64,000 bases of DNA from Azoarcus sp. (GTDB taxonomy: Bacteria; Pseudomonadota; Gammaproteobacteria; Burkholderiales; Rhodocyclaceae): the NCBI GenBank assembly GCA_031277415.1, contig JAITMK010000131.1, forward strand, positions 1 to 64,000, in the 5' to 3' direction. This document shows, one piece after another, positions 50,451 to 61,127 of the stretch; the stretch's first letter is position 1, and the number at the start of each line of letters is the position of its first letter. A program made the translations under genes and the position numbers. The notes below the pieces were generated by a model. The model ran no database searches and had not been told where the DNA came from. It worked only from the letters and a program-made list of their open reading frames with translations.

Positions 50451-51196
50451 GCTACTCGATTGAAGGACAGCTTGCGCTGGTGACGGGCGCAATGCGCGGC
50501 ATAGGCCGTGCGGTGGCGTTCGAACTTGGCCGCCAGGGAGCAACCGTGGTCGGTACGGCAATCACGGAAGAGACTGCCGCAGAATTGACACAGGCGTTCT
50601 CGGCGGCCGGGATAAAAGGCGCGGGCAAAGTGCTCGATGTCACCGACGGTTCCGCCTGTGAACAGGTTGTTGCCGAAATCGAAAAGGAGTTTGGCACGAT
50701 CAACATTCTGGTCAACAATGCGGGCATTACCCAGGACAACCTTGGCATGCGCATGAAGGACGAGGAATGGGACGCGGTCATCGATGTCAATCTCAAGGCC
50801 GTGTTTCGTATGTCGCGCCTGGTGATGCGAGGCATGATGAAGGCGCGCATGGGCCGTATCATCAGCATTACCTCGGTGGTGGCCAGTTCCGGCAATCCGG
50901 GGCAGGCCAATTACGCTGCGTCCAAGGCCGGCGTGGCGGGGATGAGCCGTTCACTCGCCCGGGAATTGGGTAGCCGCAACATCACTGTTAATTGTGTGGC
51001 ACCGGGCTTCATCGATACACAGATGACTCAGGGTTTGCCGCAGGCAGTGCGTGATAACCTTGTGAGCAACATCGTGCTGGGCCGTCTCGGTCAGCCGGAA
51101 GAAATTGCCTGCGCCGTGGCCTTTCTCGCGTCGCCGGCAGCGGCTTACATTACCGGAACGACCCTGCACGTCAACGGTGGAATGTACATGGCATAA
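50447..51196 (+). CDS. fabG: 3-oxoacyl-ACP reductase
   Basis: ALVTGAMRGIGRAVA; NILVNNAGITQDNL; YAASKAGVAGMSRSLARELG. Confidence 0.97.
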   Translation: MSYSIEGQLALVTGAMRGIGRAVAFELGRQGATVVGTAITEETAAELTQAFSAAGIKGAGKVLDVTDGSACEQVVAEIEKEFGTINILVNNAGITQDNLGMRMKDEEWDAVIDVNLKAVFRMSRLVMRGMMKARMGRIISITSVVASSGNPGQANYAASKAGVAGMSRSLARELGSRNITVNCVAPGFIDTQMTQGLPQAVRDNLVSNIVLGRLGQPEEIACAVAFLASPAAAYITGTTLHVNGGMYMA

Positions 51197-51275
51197 TTCT
51201 TGTGGCAGTAGCTTAATTCCACCTTTCTGATAAACTGTCTGAGTTTTTTACACCTGCATGGTAAGGAGTTGGTTC

Positions 51276-51515
51276 ATGAGCGATATCGAACAACGCGTCA
51301 GGAAGATTGTTGCCGAACAACTCGGCGTTGCCGAGGCGGAAATCAAGAATGAGGCTTCGTTCGTGGATGACTTGGGCGCGGATTCTCTGGATACCGTCGA
51401 ACTGGTCATGGCCCTGGAAGAGGAATTCGAGTGCGAGATTCCAGACGAGGAAGCGGAAAAAATCACTACCGTTCAGCAGGCGATCGACTACGTCAACGCC
51501 CACTTAAAGAAATAA
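51276..51515 (+). CDS. acpP: Acyl carrier protein
   Basis: [52 protein letters not shown]. Confidence 0.98.
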   Translation: MSDIEQRVRKIVAEQLGVAEAEIKNEASFVDDLGADSLDTVELVMALEEEFECEIPDEEAEKITTVQQAIDYVNAHLKK

Positions 51516-51616
51516 TCTGTTTTCCGACCCTTCAGCGGCTGTCACGGTTGTTGGCAATGGGTTTTCGCAATCGCTGATGGCTTTTGTTTTTCTCCGCCGC
51601 TTTTTCGGAGTGTTTT

Positions 51617-52852
51617 GTGACGAGTCGTAGAGTCGTTGTCACTGGTTTGGGCGCCGTCTCGCCGGTGGGTAATGCTGTTCCCGATATTTGGGCGAATGTG
51701 CTTGCCGGTAAAAGCGGGATTGGCCCGATTACTCGTTTCGACGCGAGCACATTCGCGTGTCGCGTGGCCGGTGAAGTCAAGGATTTCAATGCGGCTGACT
51801 GGATACCGCCGAAGGACGCGCGCCGGATGGATGCCTTCATGCATTACGGCATTGCGGCGGGCGTTCAGGCGTTTCGGGATTCCGGTCTTGAAGTCACCGA
51901 ATCCAACACTGAACGCATCGGCTTGAATATCGGTTCGGGCATGGGTGGTTTGCCCATGATCGAACTGGCGCACAGCGATTATCTCAACGGCGGGTCGCGC
52001 AGGGTTTCGCCGTTTTTCGTTCCCGGCTCCATCATCAATATGACCGCCGGAAACCTGTCGATCATGCTCGGCCTGAAGGGGCCGAATCTTGCCATGGTGA
52101 CGGCGTGTACGTCGGGCCTGCACGCTATCGGCATCAGCGCGCGCACGATTGCTTACGGCGACGCTGACGCCATGCTGTGCGGCGGATCGGAATCCACGGT
52201 AACGCCTGTGGCTGTTGCCGGGTTCGGTTCGGCAAAGGCGCTCTCGACCCGCAATGACGATCCTGCTACTGCCAGTCGCCCCTGGGACATTGACCGCGAT
52301 GGTTTCGTGATCGGAGAAGGTTCCGGTGTGCTGGTGCTCGAAGAGTACGAACATGCCAAGCGTCGCGGCGCAAAGATATACGCTGAAATAATCGGTTTCG
52401 GGATGAGTGCCGATGCTTTTCACATCACTGCACCGGATACCGACGGCCCGCGCCGCAGCATGGTCAACGCGCTCAAGGATGCCAGGGTCAATCCCGATCA
52501 GGTGCAATACCTGAACGCGCATGGCACCTCGACGCCGTTGGGCGACAAGAACGAAACCGATGCTATCAAGCTTGCTTTCGGAGCCGAAAATGCCTCCAGG
52601 CTGGTAGTCAATTCCACCAAGTCGATGACCGGGCATCTGCTCGGTGGCGCGGGCGGACTCGAATCGGTATTCACCGTGCTCGCCATTTATCATCAGGTCT
52701 CTCCGCCAACGATCAACATCTTTGATCAGGATCCGGAGTGCGATCTCGATTACTGCGCCAATACCGCGCGCGAAATGAAGATCGACATCGCCATGAAGAA
52801 CAACTTCGGCTTTGGCGGCACAAACGGAACGCTGATGTTCCGCCGCATCTGA
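51617..52852 (+). CDS. fabF: Beta-ketoacyl-ACP synthase II (GTG start)
   Basis: SRRVVVTGLGAVSPVGNAV; MVTACTSGLHAIG; NNFGFGGTNGTLMF. Confidence 0.97.
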   Translation: MTSRRVVVTGLGAVSPVGNAVPDIWANVLAGKSGIGPITRFDASTFACRVAGEVKDFNAADWIPPKDARRMDAFMHYGIAAGVQAFRDSGLEVTESNTERIGLNIGSGMGGLPMIELAHSDYLNGGSRRVSPFFVPGSIINMTAGNLSIMLGLKGPNLAMVTACTSGLHAIGISARTIAYGDADAMLCGGSESTVTPVAVAGFGSAKALSTRNDDPATASRPWDIDRDGFVIGEGSGVLVLEEYEHAKRRGAKIYAEIIGFGMSADAFHITAPDTDGPRRSMVNALKDARVNPDQVQYLNAHGTSTPLGDKNETDAIKLAFGAENASRLVVNSTKSMTGHLLGGAGGLESVFTVLAIYHQVSPPTINIFDQDPECDLDYCANTAREMKIDIAMKNNFGFGGTNGTLMFRRI

Positions 52853-52861
52853 CAATTTCCG

Positions 52862-53347
52862 ATGCCGGATGAGTCGCATCTGCTCACGATACGGCTCAAG
52901 CCAAGCCCGGTGCTGTCGGCGGTGATTCTGGCCGTTCATTCTGCCGGGGTTGTGGCGCTTTTCCTTATGGATTTACCGCTTGCGGCAACGATTCCCCTCA
53001 TGTTGCTGTTGCTCGTTTCTGCCCTCCTGGCGGCACGAGCACAGGCATGCAAACGCGGACTGTCGCTCGTGCTGGCAGCCGATGGCGCCTTGCGGATATG
53101 CCAGGAAAGTGACAGCCACGATGCATGGGCCAGGGTGTTGCCCGGTGCGGTGTTGTTTCCTGCCGTGTTGTGGTTTTCGCTGGCCTGGACGGATGGCCGC
53201 CCGCGATGTTTGCGTCTGATGCTGATTGCGTCCGAAGTGATCGAGGATTGCGGTGGGAATACCCAATGGCGGCGATTGCGTGCCTGGTTACGCCATCGCG
53301 CCCTGAGTTCCGGGCCGGATACGCTCAGCCCGGCGGACGCGGCCTGA
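52862..53347 (+). CDS. YgfX/CptA-like membrane protein
   Basis: Two central hydrophobic helices, small basic C-terminus, position upstream of nadB/rpoE. Confidence 0.6.
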   Translation: MPDESHLLTIRLKPSPVLSAVILAVHSAGVVALFLMDLPLAATIPLMLLLLVSALLAARAQACKRGLSLVLAADGALRICQESDSHDAWARVLPGAVLFPAVLWFSLAWTDGRPRCLRLMLIASEVIEDCGGNTQWRRLRAWLRHRALSSGPDTLSPADAA

Positions 53348-54968
53348 ACTGCGGCGGGCGCAGTACGGTGTCTCGTGCGTGTGGCAGGGTGCCGGGATAG
53401 TCGCGCGAATAGTGCAGCCCCCGGCTTTCACGTCGGCGTAACGCGCAACGCACGATCAAATCGGCCGTGGCGACGAGGTTGCGCAGTTCGATGAGATCGT
53501 TGGAAACGCGGAAATTCGAGTAGAACTCATCGATTTCGCGCGCGAGAAGCCGAATGCGGTGACGAGCGCGTTGTAGCCGCTTGTTGGTGCGCACGATGCC
53601 GACATAATCCCACATCGCCTGACGCAATTCAGCCCAGTTATGGGCGATGACGACTTCTTCGTCGGCATCGGTCACGCGGCTCTCGTCCCAGGCGGGCAGG
53701 GAGGGGATAGGAGTGGGTGGGCGCGCGAGGATATCCCGTGCCGCCGCCCCGCCGAAAACCAGGCATTCGAGCAGGGAGTTCGATGCGAGTCTGTTCGCGC
53801 CGTGCAACCCGGTTCCCGCCGTTTCTCCGACCGCATAAAGGTTGGGGATATCGGTACGCGCGGCCAGATCGGTGACGATACCTCCGCAGGAATAATGTGC
53901 TGCCGGCACGACCGGGATGGGTTCCCGTGTCATGTCGATACCCAGTTCCAGGCAGTGTGCGTAGATGGTAGGAAAATGCTCGCGCAACCAGTCCGCCGGT
54001 TTGTGGCTGATATCGAGATAGACGCAATCAAGCCCTTGTTTTTTCATCTCGAAATCGATGGCGCGGGCAACGATGTCCCTTGGAGCGAGTTCGGCGCGCG
54101 TATCGTGCGCAGGCATGAAACGGGTTCCGTCGGGCAGTTTCAGCAAGCCGCCTTCGCCCCGCACCGCTTCGGAAATCAGGAAAGACTTGGCCTGCGGGTG
54201 ATAAAGGCAGGTGGGGTGGAACTGGATGAATTCCATATTGCGCACCCGACAGCCTGCCCGCCAGGCCATTGCCACGCCGTCGCCGGTAGCGACATCCGGG
54301 TTGGTGGTGTAGAGATAAACCTTGCCTGCACCGCCGGTCGCCAGCACCGTGCTGCGAGCGGCGAAAGTGACGACCCGGTCATTTTTGATATCGAGCACAT
54401 AGGCGCCGACACAGCCGAATTCGGGCTTGCCGATACGTTTGCCGGAGATGAGATCGACGGCGATGTGATATTCGTGAATGTCGATGTTTGGATGTGCGAG
54501 TACCGCTTCGCTCAGGGTCGTCTGTACCGCTGCGCCGGTGGCATCGGCGGCGTGGATGATGCGCCGGTGGGAATGCCCGCCTTCGCGGGTCAGATGAAAT
54601 CCGAGCTCCGTGTCTTCTTCGCGGGTGAAGGGCACGCCGCGCCTGATGAGCCAGTCGATGGCTTCACGGCTGTGTTCGACCGTATAACGAGTGATATCCG
54701 GGTCACAAAGACCGGCTCCGGCATCGAACGTATCGCGAATATGGGCTTCGACACTGTCGGTAGTGTCGAGCACTGCGGCGATGCCGCCCTGTGCCAGAGC
54801 GCTTGCGCTGTCGGCAAGCGTGCGCTTGGTGATGAGCGCAACCTTCAGGCTGTCGGCAAGCAAAAGGGCTATCGATTGGCCTGCTGCGCCGCTGCCAAGG
54901 ATCAGGACGTCGTACTGATATTGGCCTGTCACGATGATGTATTTGGAAAAATCAGAGAAGATGTGCAA
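53325..54968 (-). CDS. nadB: L-aspartate oxidase
   Basis: [40 protein letters not shown]. Confidence 0.96.
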   Translation of the reverse strand: MHIFSDFSKYIIVTGQYQYDVLILGSGAAGQSIALLLADSLKVALITKRTLADSASALAQGGIAAVLDTTDSVEAHIRDTFDAGAGLCDPDITRYTVEHSREAIDWLIRRGVPFTREEDTELGFHLTREGGHSHRRIIHAADATGAAVQTTLSEAVLAHPNIDIHEYHIAVDLISGKRIGKPEFGCVGAYVLDIKNDRVVTFAARSTVLATGGAGKVYLYTTNPDVATGDGVAMAWRAGCRVRNMEFIQFHPTCLYHPQAKSFLISEAVRGEGGLLKLPDGTRFMPAHDTRAELAPRDIVARAIDFEMKKQGLDCVYLDISHKPADWLREHFPTIYAHCLELGIDMTREPIPVVPAAHYSCGGIVTDLAARTDIPNLYAVGETAGTGLHGANRLASNSLLECLVFGGAAARDILARPPTPIPSLPAWDESRVTDADEEVVIAHNWAELRQAMWDYVGIVRTNKRLQRARHRIRLLAREIDEFYSNFRVSNDLIELRNLVATADLIVRCALRRRESRGLHYSRDYPGTLPHARDTVLRPPQFRPRPPG

Positions 54969-55192
54969 TATAACACGCTATAGATGTGTCATTACTGTGT
55001 GATTTGCGTTGAAACTGCCGTAAAACAGTAGTGTTCTTTTGAACCAAGGCACGACATTGCTGTCTATGTGAAAGATGAAGCAAAGGAGTTGGCGGGTAGG
55101 TGGATGGCTCACTTATACTTACTTACGAAAATTTTTCGATAGAAACAGGATAAGTGAAGGTTTTTAGATAGAAACAGGATGACGGATACTTG

Positions 55193-55792
55193 ATGAGTGA
55201 TCGTGAAGTTGATCAGTTATTGGTGGAGCGCGTTCAGAGCGGAGACAAGCAGGCATTTGGTTTATTGGTGTCGAAATACCAATGCAAACTCCACCGTCTG
55301 CTTGCGCGGCTGGTGCGTGACACTGCCGAAGTCGAAGATCTGGCTCAAGAGACATTCATCAAGGCGTATCGTGCCTTGGGGTCGTTTCGTGGAGAAAGTG
55401 CCTTCTACACATGGCTTTATCGGATCGGTGTCAATACAGCGAAGAATCATTTCGCAGCCCAGGCTCACCGGGTGCCGGTTTTGACCTGGACAGACCCAGG
55501 CGAAATAGAGGGTGTCGAAGGCGCGGAGCGCCTGCATGATTTCGATACACCCGAGCATCAGTTGATGACGCGCCAGATTGCGCTGACGGTAGATGAAACC
55601 ATGTCCGGTTTGCCCGACGAATTGCGCGAAGCCATTACTCTGCGTGAACTGGAGGGACTTAGTTATGAGGATATTGCCAGTATCATGGATTGTCCGGTCG
55701 GTACGGTACGATCACGGATCTTTCGCGCGCGCGAGGCAATTGCTCTCCGTTTACGACCACTTCTTGGTACTCGCGCGGATGAACGTTGGTAA
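55193..55792 (+). CDS. rpoE: RNA polymerase sigma factor RpoE (ECF)
   Basis: VERVQSGDKQAFGLLVSKYQCKLHRLLARLV; DLAQETFIKAYRALGSFRGESAFYTWLYRIGVNTAKN; GLSYEDIASIMDCPVGTVRSRIFRAREAI. Confidence 0.97.
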   Translation: MSDREVDQLLVERVQSGDKQAFGLLVSKYQCKLHRLLARLVRDTAEVEDLAQETFIKAYRALGSFRGESAFYTWLYRIGVNTAKNHFAAQAHRVPVLTWTDPGEIEGVEGAERLHDFDTPEHQLMTRQIALTVDETMSGLPDELREAITLRELEGLSYEDIASIMDCPVGTVRSRIFRAREAIALRLRPLLGTRADERW

Positions 55793-55827
55793 ATTGATGC
55801 AAAACACTTCAATAAATGAGAGCTGAA

Positions 55828-56427
55828 ATGAAAGAGAAACTTTCGGCGATGCTCGATGGTGATGTTGACGACGCAACGGCTCGCGCGTTGTTCACCCGAC
55901 TCAAACACGATCCGGCGTTCCGCGACGAATGGGATACCTATTGCCTGGTTGGCGACATTATCCGGGGCTACGTGCCGCCAGAACGGGAAGGGTTCTCCGA
56001 GCGGGTGATGGCGCGACTCGAAAATGAGCCGATCATCTTTGCTCCATCTGGCGGCAGGAAAAACGTGGATGAAACAGGAGTTGAAGAAAAGGCAAAGGCT
56101 GAAGAAAGGGCAAAGGCTGAAGAAAAGGCAAAATCTGAAGTCATGCATCATTTCTGGCACAACCGTTTATTGCCGCTGGCGGCTTCAGTAATGGGTGTGC
56201 TGGTGGTAGGAGGGGGCATGGCGATGCTGTCCCGCGATGCGCCTGCCCCGGAGGTGGCCTCCGTTCTGGTCGTTGAAACACCGGGAACGGTTCCTGTTGT
56301 CGCCCATTCCATGGAAAACGGCGCACGCCATGATTATCTGGTTGCGCATCAGGCGCTGGCGGGCGGGCCGATGCCGGCGGTGCAGTATGTGCGTACCGTG
56401 TCGATTTCGCCAAGGGAACGAGATTGA
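55828..56427 (+). CDS. rseA: Anti-sigma-E factor RseA-like
   Basis: MKEKLSAMLDGDVDDATARALFTRLKHDPAFRDEWDTYCLVGDIIRG; TM segment; operon position. Confidence 0.9.
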   Translation: MKEKLSAMLDGDVDDATARALFTRLKHDPAFRDEWDTYCLVGDIIRGYVPPEREGFSERVMARLENEPIIFAPSGGRKNVDETGVEEKAKAEERAKAEEKAKSEVMHHFWHNRLLPLAASVMGVLVVGGGMAMLSRDAPAPEVASVLVVETPGTVPVVAHSMENGARHDYLVAHQALAGGPMPAVQYVRTVSISPRERD

Positions 56428-56429
56428 TA

Positions 56430-57476
56430 ATGCCCGATACCAGACCGATGGCCGCGATGAGAGCGTGGTTTTTTGCCGGGCTGTGGGTGTTGTGCAGCTA
56501 TTCTTTCGCTAATCAGACCGACACGATAAACGGTAGAGCTCTGGCGGATATCAGCAAAAAGGCCCCCCCGGCGGTCAAGTCCGGATTGGCTGAGACGGAT
56601 CCGCTGGTTTGGCTCGACCGTCTCGGTGCAGCCAGCCGACAACTGAACTACGTCGGAACCTTCAGTTATCAGACGGGGAGTGGCGCCGAGACGTCGCGCA
56701 TCGTGCACCGCTATGCCAACGGTGAAGAAAGCGAACGCCTGGAAGTGCTCGACGGCAGCCCCCGCGAAGTCATCCGGCGAGGCAAGTCCTTGCAATGTGT
56801 GCTGCCTGCGCAGCGTACCGTCATCGTCGGTCGGCTGCGCGCCCGTGTCAACTTTCCGGGGCGCCTGCCACAGAACCATGCCGAATTGACCGGCAATTAC
56901 AGCGTCCGGCTGGGGGGTACGGGACGCATCGCCGGACATGAAGCCCAGAAACTGATACTCGAACCGCGCGATAAATTGCGTTTTGCCCATGTGTTGTGGG
57001 CCGAACAGAAAAGCGGCCTGCTCCTCAAATCACAAGTAATCAATGACAAGGGAAAGGTGGTCGAGCAATTTGCCTTCAGCGACGTGCGCATCGGCACTGA
57101 AATCGACGACAAATTGCTTGCGCCCCGCGTGAAGATCGGTGCGGACTGGCACAGGATCGATGTCGGCGGGGACGACGAGACACTGCTCAAGGATAAATGG
57201 AGATTCAAAGAATCTTTGCCTGGTTTTGCACTGAGGGCGATGATGCGTCATCGCAGTGGAGGAGTCCTGCAAATAGTGTTCAACGATGGCCTTGCGACGG
57301 TTTCGATCTTCATTGAACCGGTAGAGGCGACGGTCAAGGCACGCGGAGCCTATTCCGGAGGCGGCATGGCCAATGTTTTCGAGCGTATCGTGGATGGTCA
57401 CCGGATCACGGCGTTGGGTGAAGTCCCCGAGGCGACCGTACAACGGATGGCTGAAGCCGTAGAGATGCGCAAATGA
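56430..57476 (+). CDS. rseB: MucB/RseB family sigma-E regulator
   Basis: DPLVWLDRLGAASRQLNYVGTFSYQTGSGAETSRIVHRY. Confidence 0.93.
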   Translation: MPDTRPMAAMRAWFFAGLWVLCSYSFANQTDTINGRALADISKKAPPAVKSGLAETDPLVWLDRLGAASRQLNYVGTFSYQTGSGAETSRIVHRYANGEESERLEVLDGSPREVIRRGKSLQCVLPAQRTVIVGRLRARVNFPGRLPQNHAELTGNYSVRLGGTGRIAGHEAQKLILEPRDKLRFAHVLWAEQKSGLLLKSQVINDKGKVVEQFAFSDVRIGTEIDDKLLAPRVKIGADWHRIDVGGDDETLLKDKWRFKESLPGFALRAMMRHRSGGVLQIVFNDGLATVSIFIEPVEATVKARGAYSGGGMANVFERIVDGHRITALGEVPEATVQRMAEAVEMRK

Positions 57477-57940
57477 TCGCAACCAGGGCGGTCGTCGTGC
57501 GTGCCGGGGAGGGCAAAGCCTGGGTTCGTTTGCTCGAACATCATGGCGGCTGCGGGCGCTGCGAGGAACCCGGTGGCTGCCATGCGCCTCAATTGGCGGA
57601 AATGTTCCGGGGGAGCAGGAAGACTTTTGCGGTCGCCGATCCTTTTGGGCTGTGCGTGGATGAGCAGGTCAGGATCGTGATCGACGATAAAGTGCCGCTC
57701 AGGGCGGCGATGGCAAGTTATGGCCTGGGAACGGCGCTGGTTCTGGGCGGGGCCGCGCTGGGCGTCTGGTTGGCTCCGGCGGCGCAGGCCGATCTGGGAG
57801 CGGCCATGGGCCTGGCTTTCGGGGTTGCCGTAACAACGCTGATTATCTTCATTCGCGCGCGGCAGCGTGATTCATCCGCCTGGCGGTTACATGTCGAGCG
57901 GGACGACGGTTGCGCCGCCGGGCAGGGGAATGCTGTGTGA
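57473..57940 (+). CDS. rseC: RseC/MucC family protein
   Basis: ATRAVVVRAGEGKAWVRL..CGRCEEPGGCHAPQLAEMF; two TM segments. Confidence 0.9.
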   Translation: MIATRAVVVRAGEGKAWVRLLEHHGGCGRCEEPGGCHAPQLAEMFRGSRKTFAVADPFGLCVDEQVRIVIDDKVPLRAAMASYGLGTALVLGGAALGVWLAPAAQADLGAAMGLAFGVAVTTLIIFIRARQRDSSAWRLHVERDDGCAAGQGNAV

Positions 57941-58206
57941 ATACATATGCGCCTGAGCGTGTGTTCACGGTGTTGAGCCGCCAGTGGTGCCATCTCTGTC
58001 ATGAAATGGTCGAGGCGCTGGAGCCGATTGCACAGCATTACGCCTGGCGTATCGAAGTCGTCGATATTGAACAGAAACCGGCGCTGGAAGCACGTTGGGA
58101 TGAACTGATTCCCGTCCTGCTCGCGGGCGAAGTGGAAATCTGTCATCACCGGCTCGATGCAGAAGCCGTACACGCGTTTTGCAGAATGATTCCGGACTGC
58201 GGCTGA
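57937..58206 (+). CDS. Glutaredoxin-like (DUF836) protein, GTG start
   Basis: [37 protein letters not shown] CxxC. Confidence 0.85.
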   Translation: MNTYAPERVFTVLSRQWCHLCHEMVEALEPIAQHYAWRIEVVDIEQKPALEARWDELIPVLLAGEVEICHHRLDAEAVHAFCRMIPDCG

Positions 58207-58250
58207 CTGGCACCCTATGGGACATCTGCATTACCCTACTTTTCCGCCTC

Positions 58251-58352
58251 CTGTCATCCTGCTTGATACCGCAGGATCCACGTAGCATCTGGATTCTGCG
58301 ACTTCGCTTCGCTGCGCGCTGCAATGACGGGAGGGGTTTTGCAGAGAATCCC
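58251..58352 (+). repeat. Family A palindromic repeat (copy 7)
   Basis: Same core. Confidence 0.85.
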
Positions 58353-58487
58353 TATGGACTTGGGCATAAAAATAGCCATCTGCCGCCAAGATTGCCAATA
58401 AAAGTGAAATATCTACGCCCGGCGGGGGGGGATTATGCTCAATATCTAACATTGCAGTTGCTTCTGAAAAATGTCCGGGAGAATCTC

Positions 58488-60365
58488 ATGTCACTGAAGC
58501 AGCGATTGTTGGTTTTTGTTGCGGCCCTGTTGGTGATAGTGATTGCAGGGCTTTCAGGAGTAGCGTATTGGCATATGCGCGTAGAAATCATCAACGGTGT
58601 ACGCCAGGAAATCGATACGGCCGTCAGCGGCAACCGTGAGGTCATTGCGAGTTGGGTTGCACAACGGCGCGACGCGATCGAAGCAGTAACGGCAAGGCTG
58701 CCTTCTGCAGAAAACCCTATTCCTTTCCTGATCGCAGGCAGGGATGCGGGGCGTTTCGATCAGACTTATGTCGGTTATGAAGACAAGCGGATGATCTATC
58801 ATCTGGCGGACAAGAAACTGCCTACGCCGGACTACGACCCGACTTCGCGCGTATGGTACAAGCAGGCCAACACAGAAAAAGGCACCACCGTCACGCAACC
58901 TTACATTTGCGCAAGCACCGGAGAACTCTGTATCACGGTAGCGCGTCCGGTGGCTTCTCAGGATGTGAGCGTCGTTGGCGGAGACATCTCGCTCAAGGAA
59001 ATCATCCAGCTCGTAAACGCGATTGAACTGCGCGGCCAGGGCTACGCTTTTCTTACTACTCGTGACGGAAAAATCGTCGCGCATTCAAAACCCGACTCGG
59101 CGTTGAAGCTTGTCGCAGAAGTCATACCCGGATTCGATGCATCGATCTTGAAAACGGAGGGCGACAAGGTTGTTCTGCATGAATTCGACATTGAAAATGT
59201 CTCAAAATACGTTACTGCCGCGCCGATTCCCGGTTCTGACTGGGTGCTTTGCATTGTGGTTGACAAGGCCGTACTGCTGTCGCCATTGCATTCCCTGTTA
59301 TGGAAACTGGTAGTTGCGGGTTTGATCATCGCAGCATTGGGCGCTCCGATAGCCAATCTGACCCTGTCGGCATTGATACAGGGCTTGTTCAAGCTACGCG
59401 ACGCCTTGATCGGGATAGCGCATGGGCGCGGGGAACTGATGAACGAGCTCGCAAAACAGGCACATGATGAAATCGGGCAGACAGCCGTTGTTTTCAACCG
59501 CTTCATTGCAGAGTTGAAAGGCATGTTCGTCGAAGTGCGTGAGCGCGCCGGCGAACTGAACGGCAATATCGATTCGCTGATCGAAGTGGCGCACACGATG
59601 ACCGAAGAATCGGAGCATCAGTCCGAAAAATTGAATTTCACGGCCAAGGCGATCGAGGAAATCACAGTCAGCATCGGCCACATTGCAGACAATGCGCAGC
59701 AGGTCGAGGAAACGGTCAAGCAAGCCGGAGAAGTTTCGAACCAATCTGCAGAAGCGGTAAGGGACCTGGCGCAGAGAGTCGAAAACATCGCGGCTGAAGT
59801 CGGTAATCTGTCAACCACTTTAGGTACGCTTGGCGAACGTTCCAATGAGATGAATGCAATCATCGGAGCGATTCGGGAGATTGCCGACCAGACAAACCTT
59901 CTGGCGCTGAATGCGGCGATTGAAGCGGCGCGTGCAGGTGAATCGGGGCGTGGTTTTGCCGTCGTCGCCGATGAAGTCAGGAAACTTGCCGAACGGACAG
60001 CCAGGGCAACGGTTGAAATCGGGCAATTGATCAGTGTGACGCACGGTGATATTCAGTCGGCACTCTCAGGCATGGAAGGTACACAGCGTTCCGTTGGCAC
60101 GGGACTGGCCGCTTCGCAGGCGGTTGTCGATGAGATGCAGGAGATCCGAAAAGAGGTTGACCGCATTTCCGTATCCATACGCGAAATTGCTGCTGCTACA
60201 CGAAATCAATCCGTTCTGACTGGCGAGATGGCAAAAACGGCGGAAGAGGTTGGTTACCTGAACCAGGAAACCAACCGGGACATTCAAACGGTAACGAAGT
60301 CCGTTACCGATCTGAGCAAGGTGTCAGGACATCTGCACGGTATGGTGGAGCGGTTCCCGCTTTGA
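58488..60365 (+). CDS. Methyl-accepting chemotaxis protein with dCache-like sensor
   Basis: Two TMs flanking periplasmic domain ([34 protein letters not shown]); signalling tip [43 protein letters not shown]. Confidence 0.95.
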   Translation: MSLKQRLLVFVAALLVIVIAGLSGVAYWHMRVEIINGVRQEIDTAVSGNREVIASWVAQRRDAIEAVTARLPSAENPIPFLIAGRDAGRFDQTYVGYEDKRMIYHLADKKLPTPDYDPTSRVWYKQANTEKGTTVTQPYICASTGELCITVARPVASQDVSVVGGDISLKEIIQLVNAIELRGQGYAFLTTRDGKIVAHSKPDSALKLVAEVIPGFDASILKTEGDKVVLHEFDIENVSKYVTAAPIPGSDWVLCIVVDKAVLLSPLHSLLWKLVVAGLIIAALGAPIANLTLSALIQGLFKLRDALIGIAHGRGELMNELAKQAHDEIGQTAVVFNRFIAELKGMFVEVRERAGELNGNIDSLIEVAHTMTEESEHQSEKLNFTAKAIEEITVSIGHIADNAQQVEETVKQAGEVSNQSAEAVRDLAQRVENIAAEVGNLSTTLGTLGERSNEMNAIIGAIREIADQTNLLALNAAIEAARAGESGRGFAVVADEVRKLAERTARATVEIGQLISVTHGDIQSALSGMEGTQRSVGTGLAASQAVVDEMQEIRKEVDRISVSIREIAAATRNQSVLTGEMAKTAEEVGYLNQETNRDIQTVTKSVTDLSKVSGHLHGMVERFPL

Positions 60366-60515
60366 CTGTTCTCCCGGTCTTTGACTGAACGGAAACCGGA
60401 CTGACGGACGGTAATGTGCGCAGGTCAAAGGTTCTGCGAACCAGGTCTTGCCCCCTTGCATTCCCTGTCCTTGGGCATACACTACGCGCTTTTCACCACC
60501 GTCCCGGAGTAGCGC

Positions 60516-61082
60516 ATGTCCATCAAATCCGACCGCTGGATACGTCGTATGGCCGAACAGCACGGCATGATCGAGCCGTTTGAGCCTCATCTGGTGCGGG
60601 AGGTCGAGGGCCGCAAGATCGTTTCCTACGGCACGTCGAGTTACGGTTACGACATCCGTTGCGCCCCGGAATTCAAGGTTTTTACCAATATCAATTCCAC
60701 GGTCGTCGACCCCAAGGCGTTCGATCCCAAGTCTTTCGTCGAGATCGATGCCGAGGTTTGCATCATTCCGCCCAATTCCTTCGCGCTGGCGCGCACGGTC
60801 GAGTATTTTCGTATCCCGCGCAATGTACTCACGGTATGTCTGGGTAAAAGCACCTATGCGCGCTGCGGCATCATCGTGAACGTGACCCCCTTCGAGCCGG
60901 AGTGGGAAGGCTACGTCACCCTGGAGTTCTCGAATACCACGCCGTTGCCCGCCAAAATCTACGCGGGCGAAGGTTGCGCACAAGTGCTGTTTTTCGAGTC
61001 CGACGAGGTGTGCGAAACCTCGTACAAGGATCGTGGCGGCAAGTATCAGGGGCAGGTCGGCGTGACCCTGCCGAAGATTTGA
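60516..61082 (+). CDS. dcd: dCTP deaminase
   Basis: [72 protein letters not shown]. Confidence 0.97.
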   Translation: MSIKSDRWIRRMAEQHGMIEPFEPHLVREVEGRKIVSYGTSSYGYDIRCAPEFKVFTNINSTVVDPKAFDPKSFVEIDAEVCIIPPNSFALARTVEYFRIPRNVLTVCLGKSTYARCGIIVNVTPFEPEWEGYVTLEFSNTTPLPAKIYAGEGCAQVLFFESDEVCETSYKDRGGKYQGQVGVTLPKI

Positions 61083-61127
61083 AGACACATTCAAAGGCGC
61101 TATAGCCAGACCGCCGGGGAAACCGAG

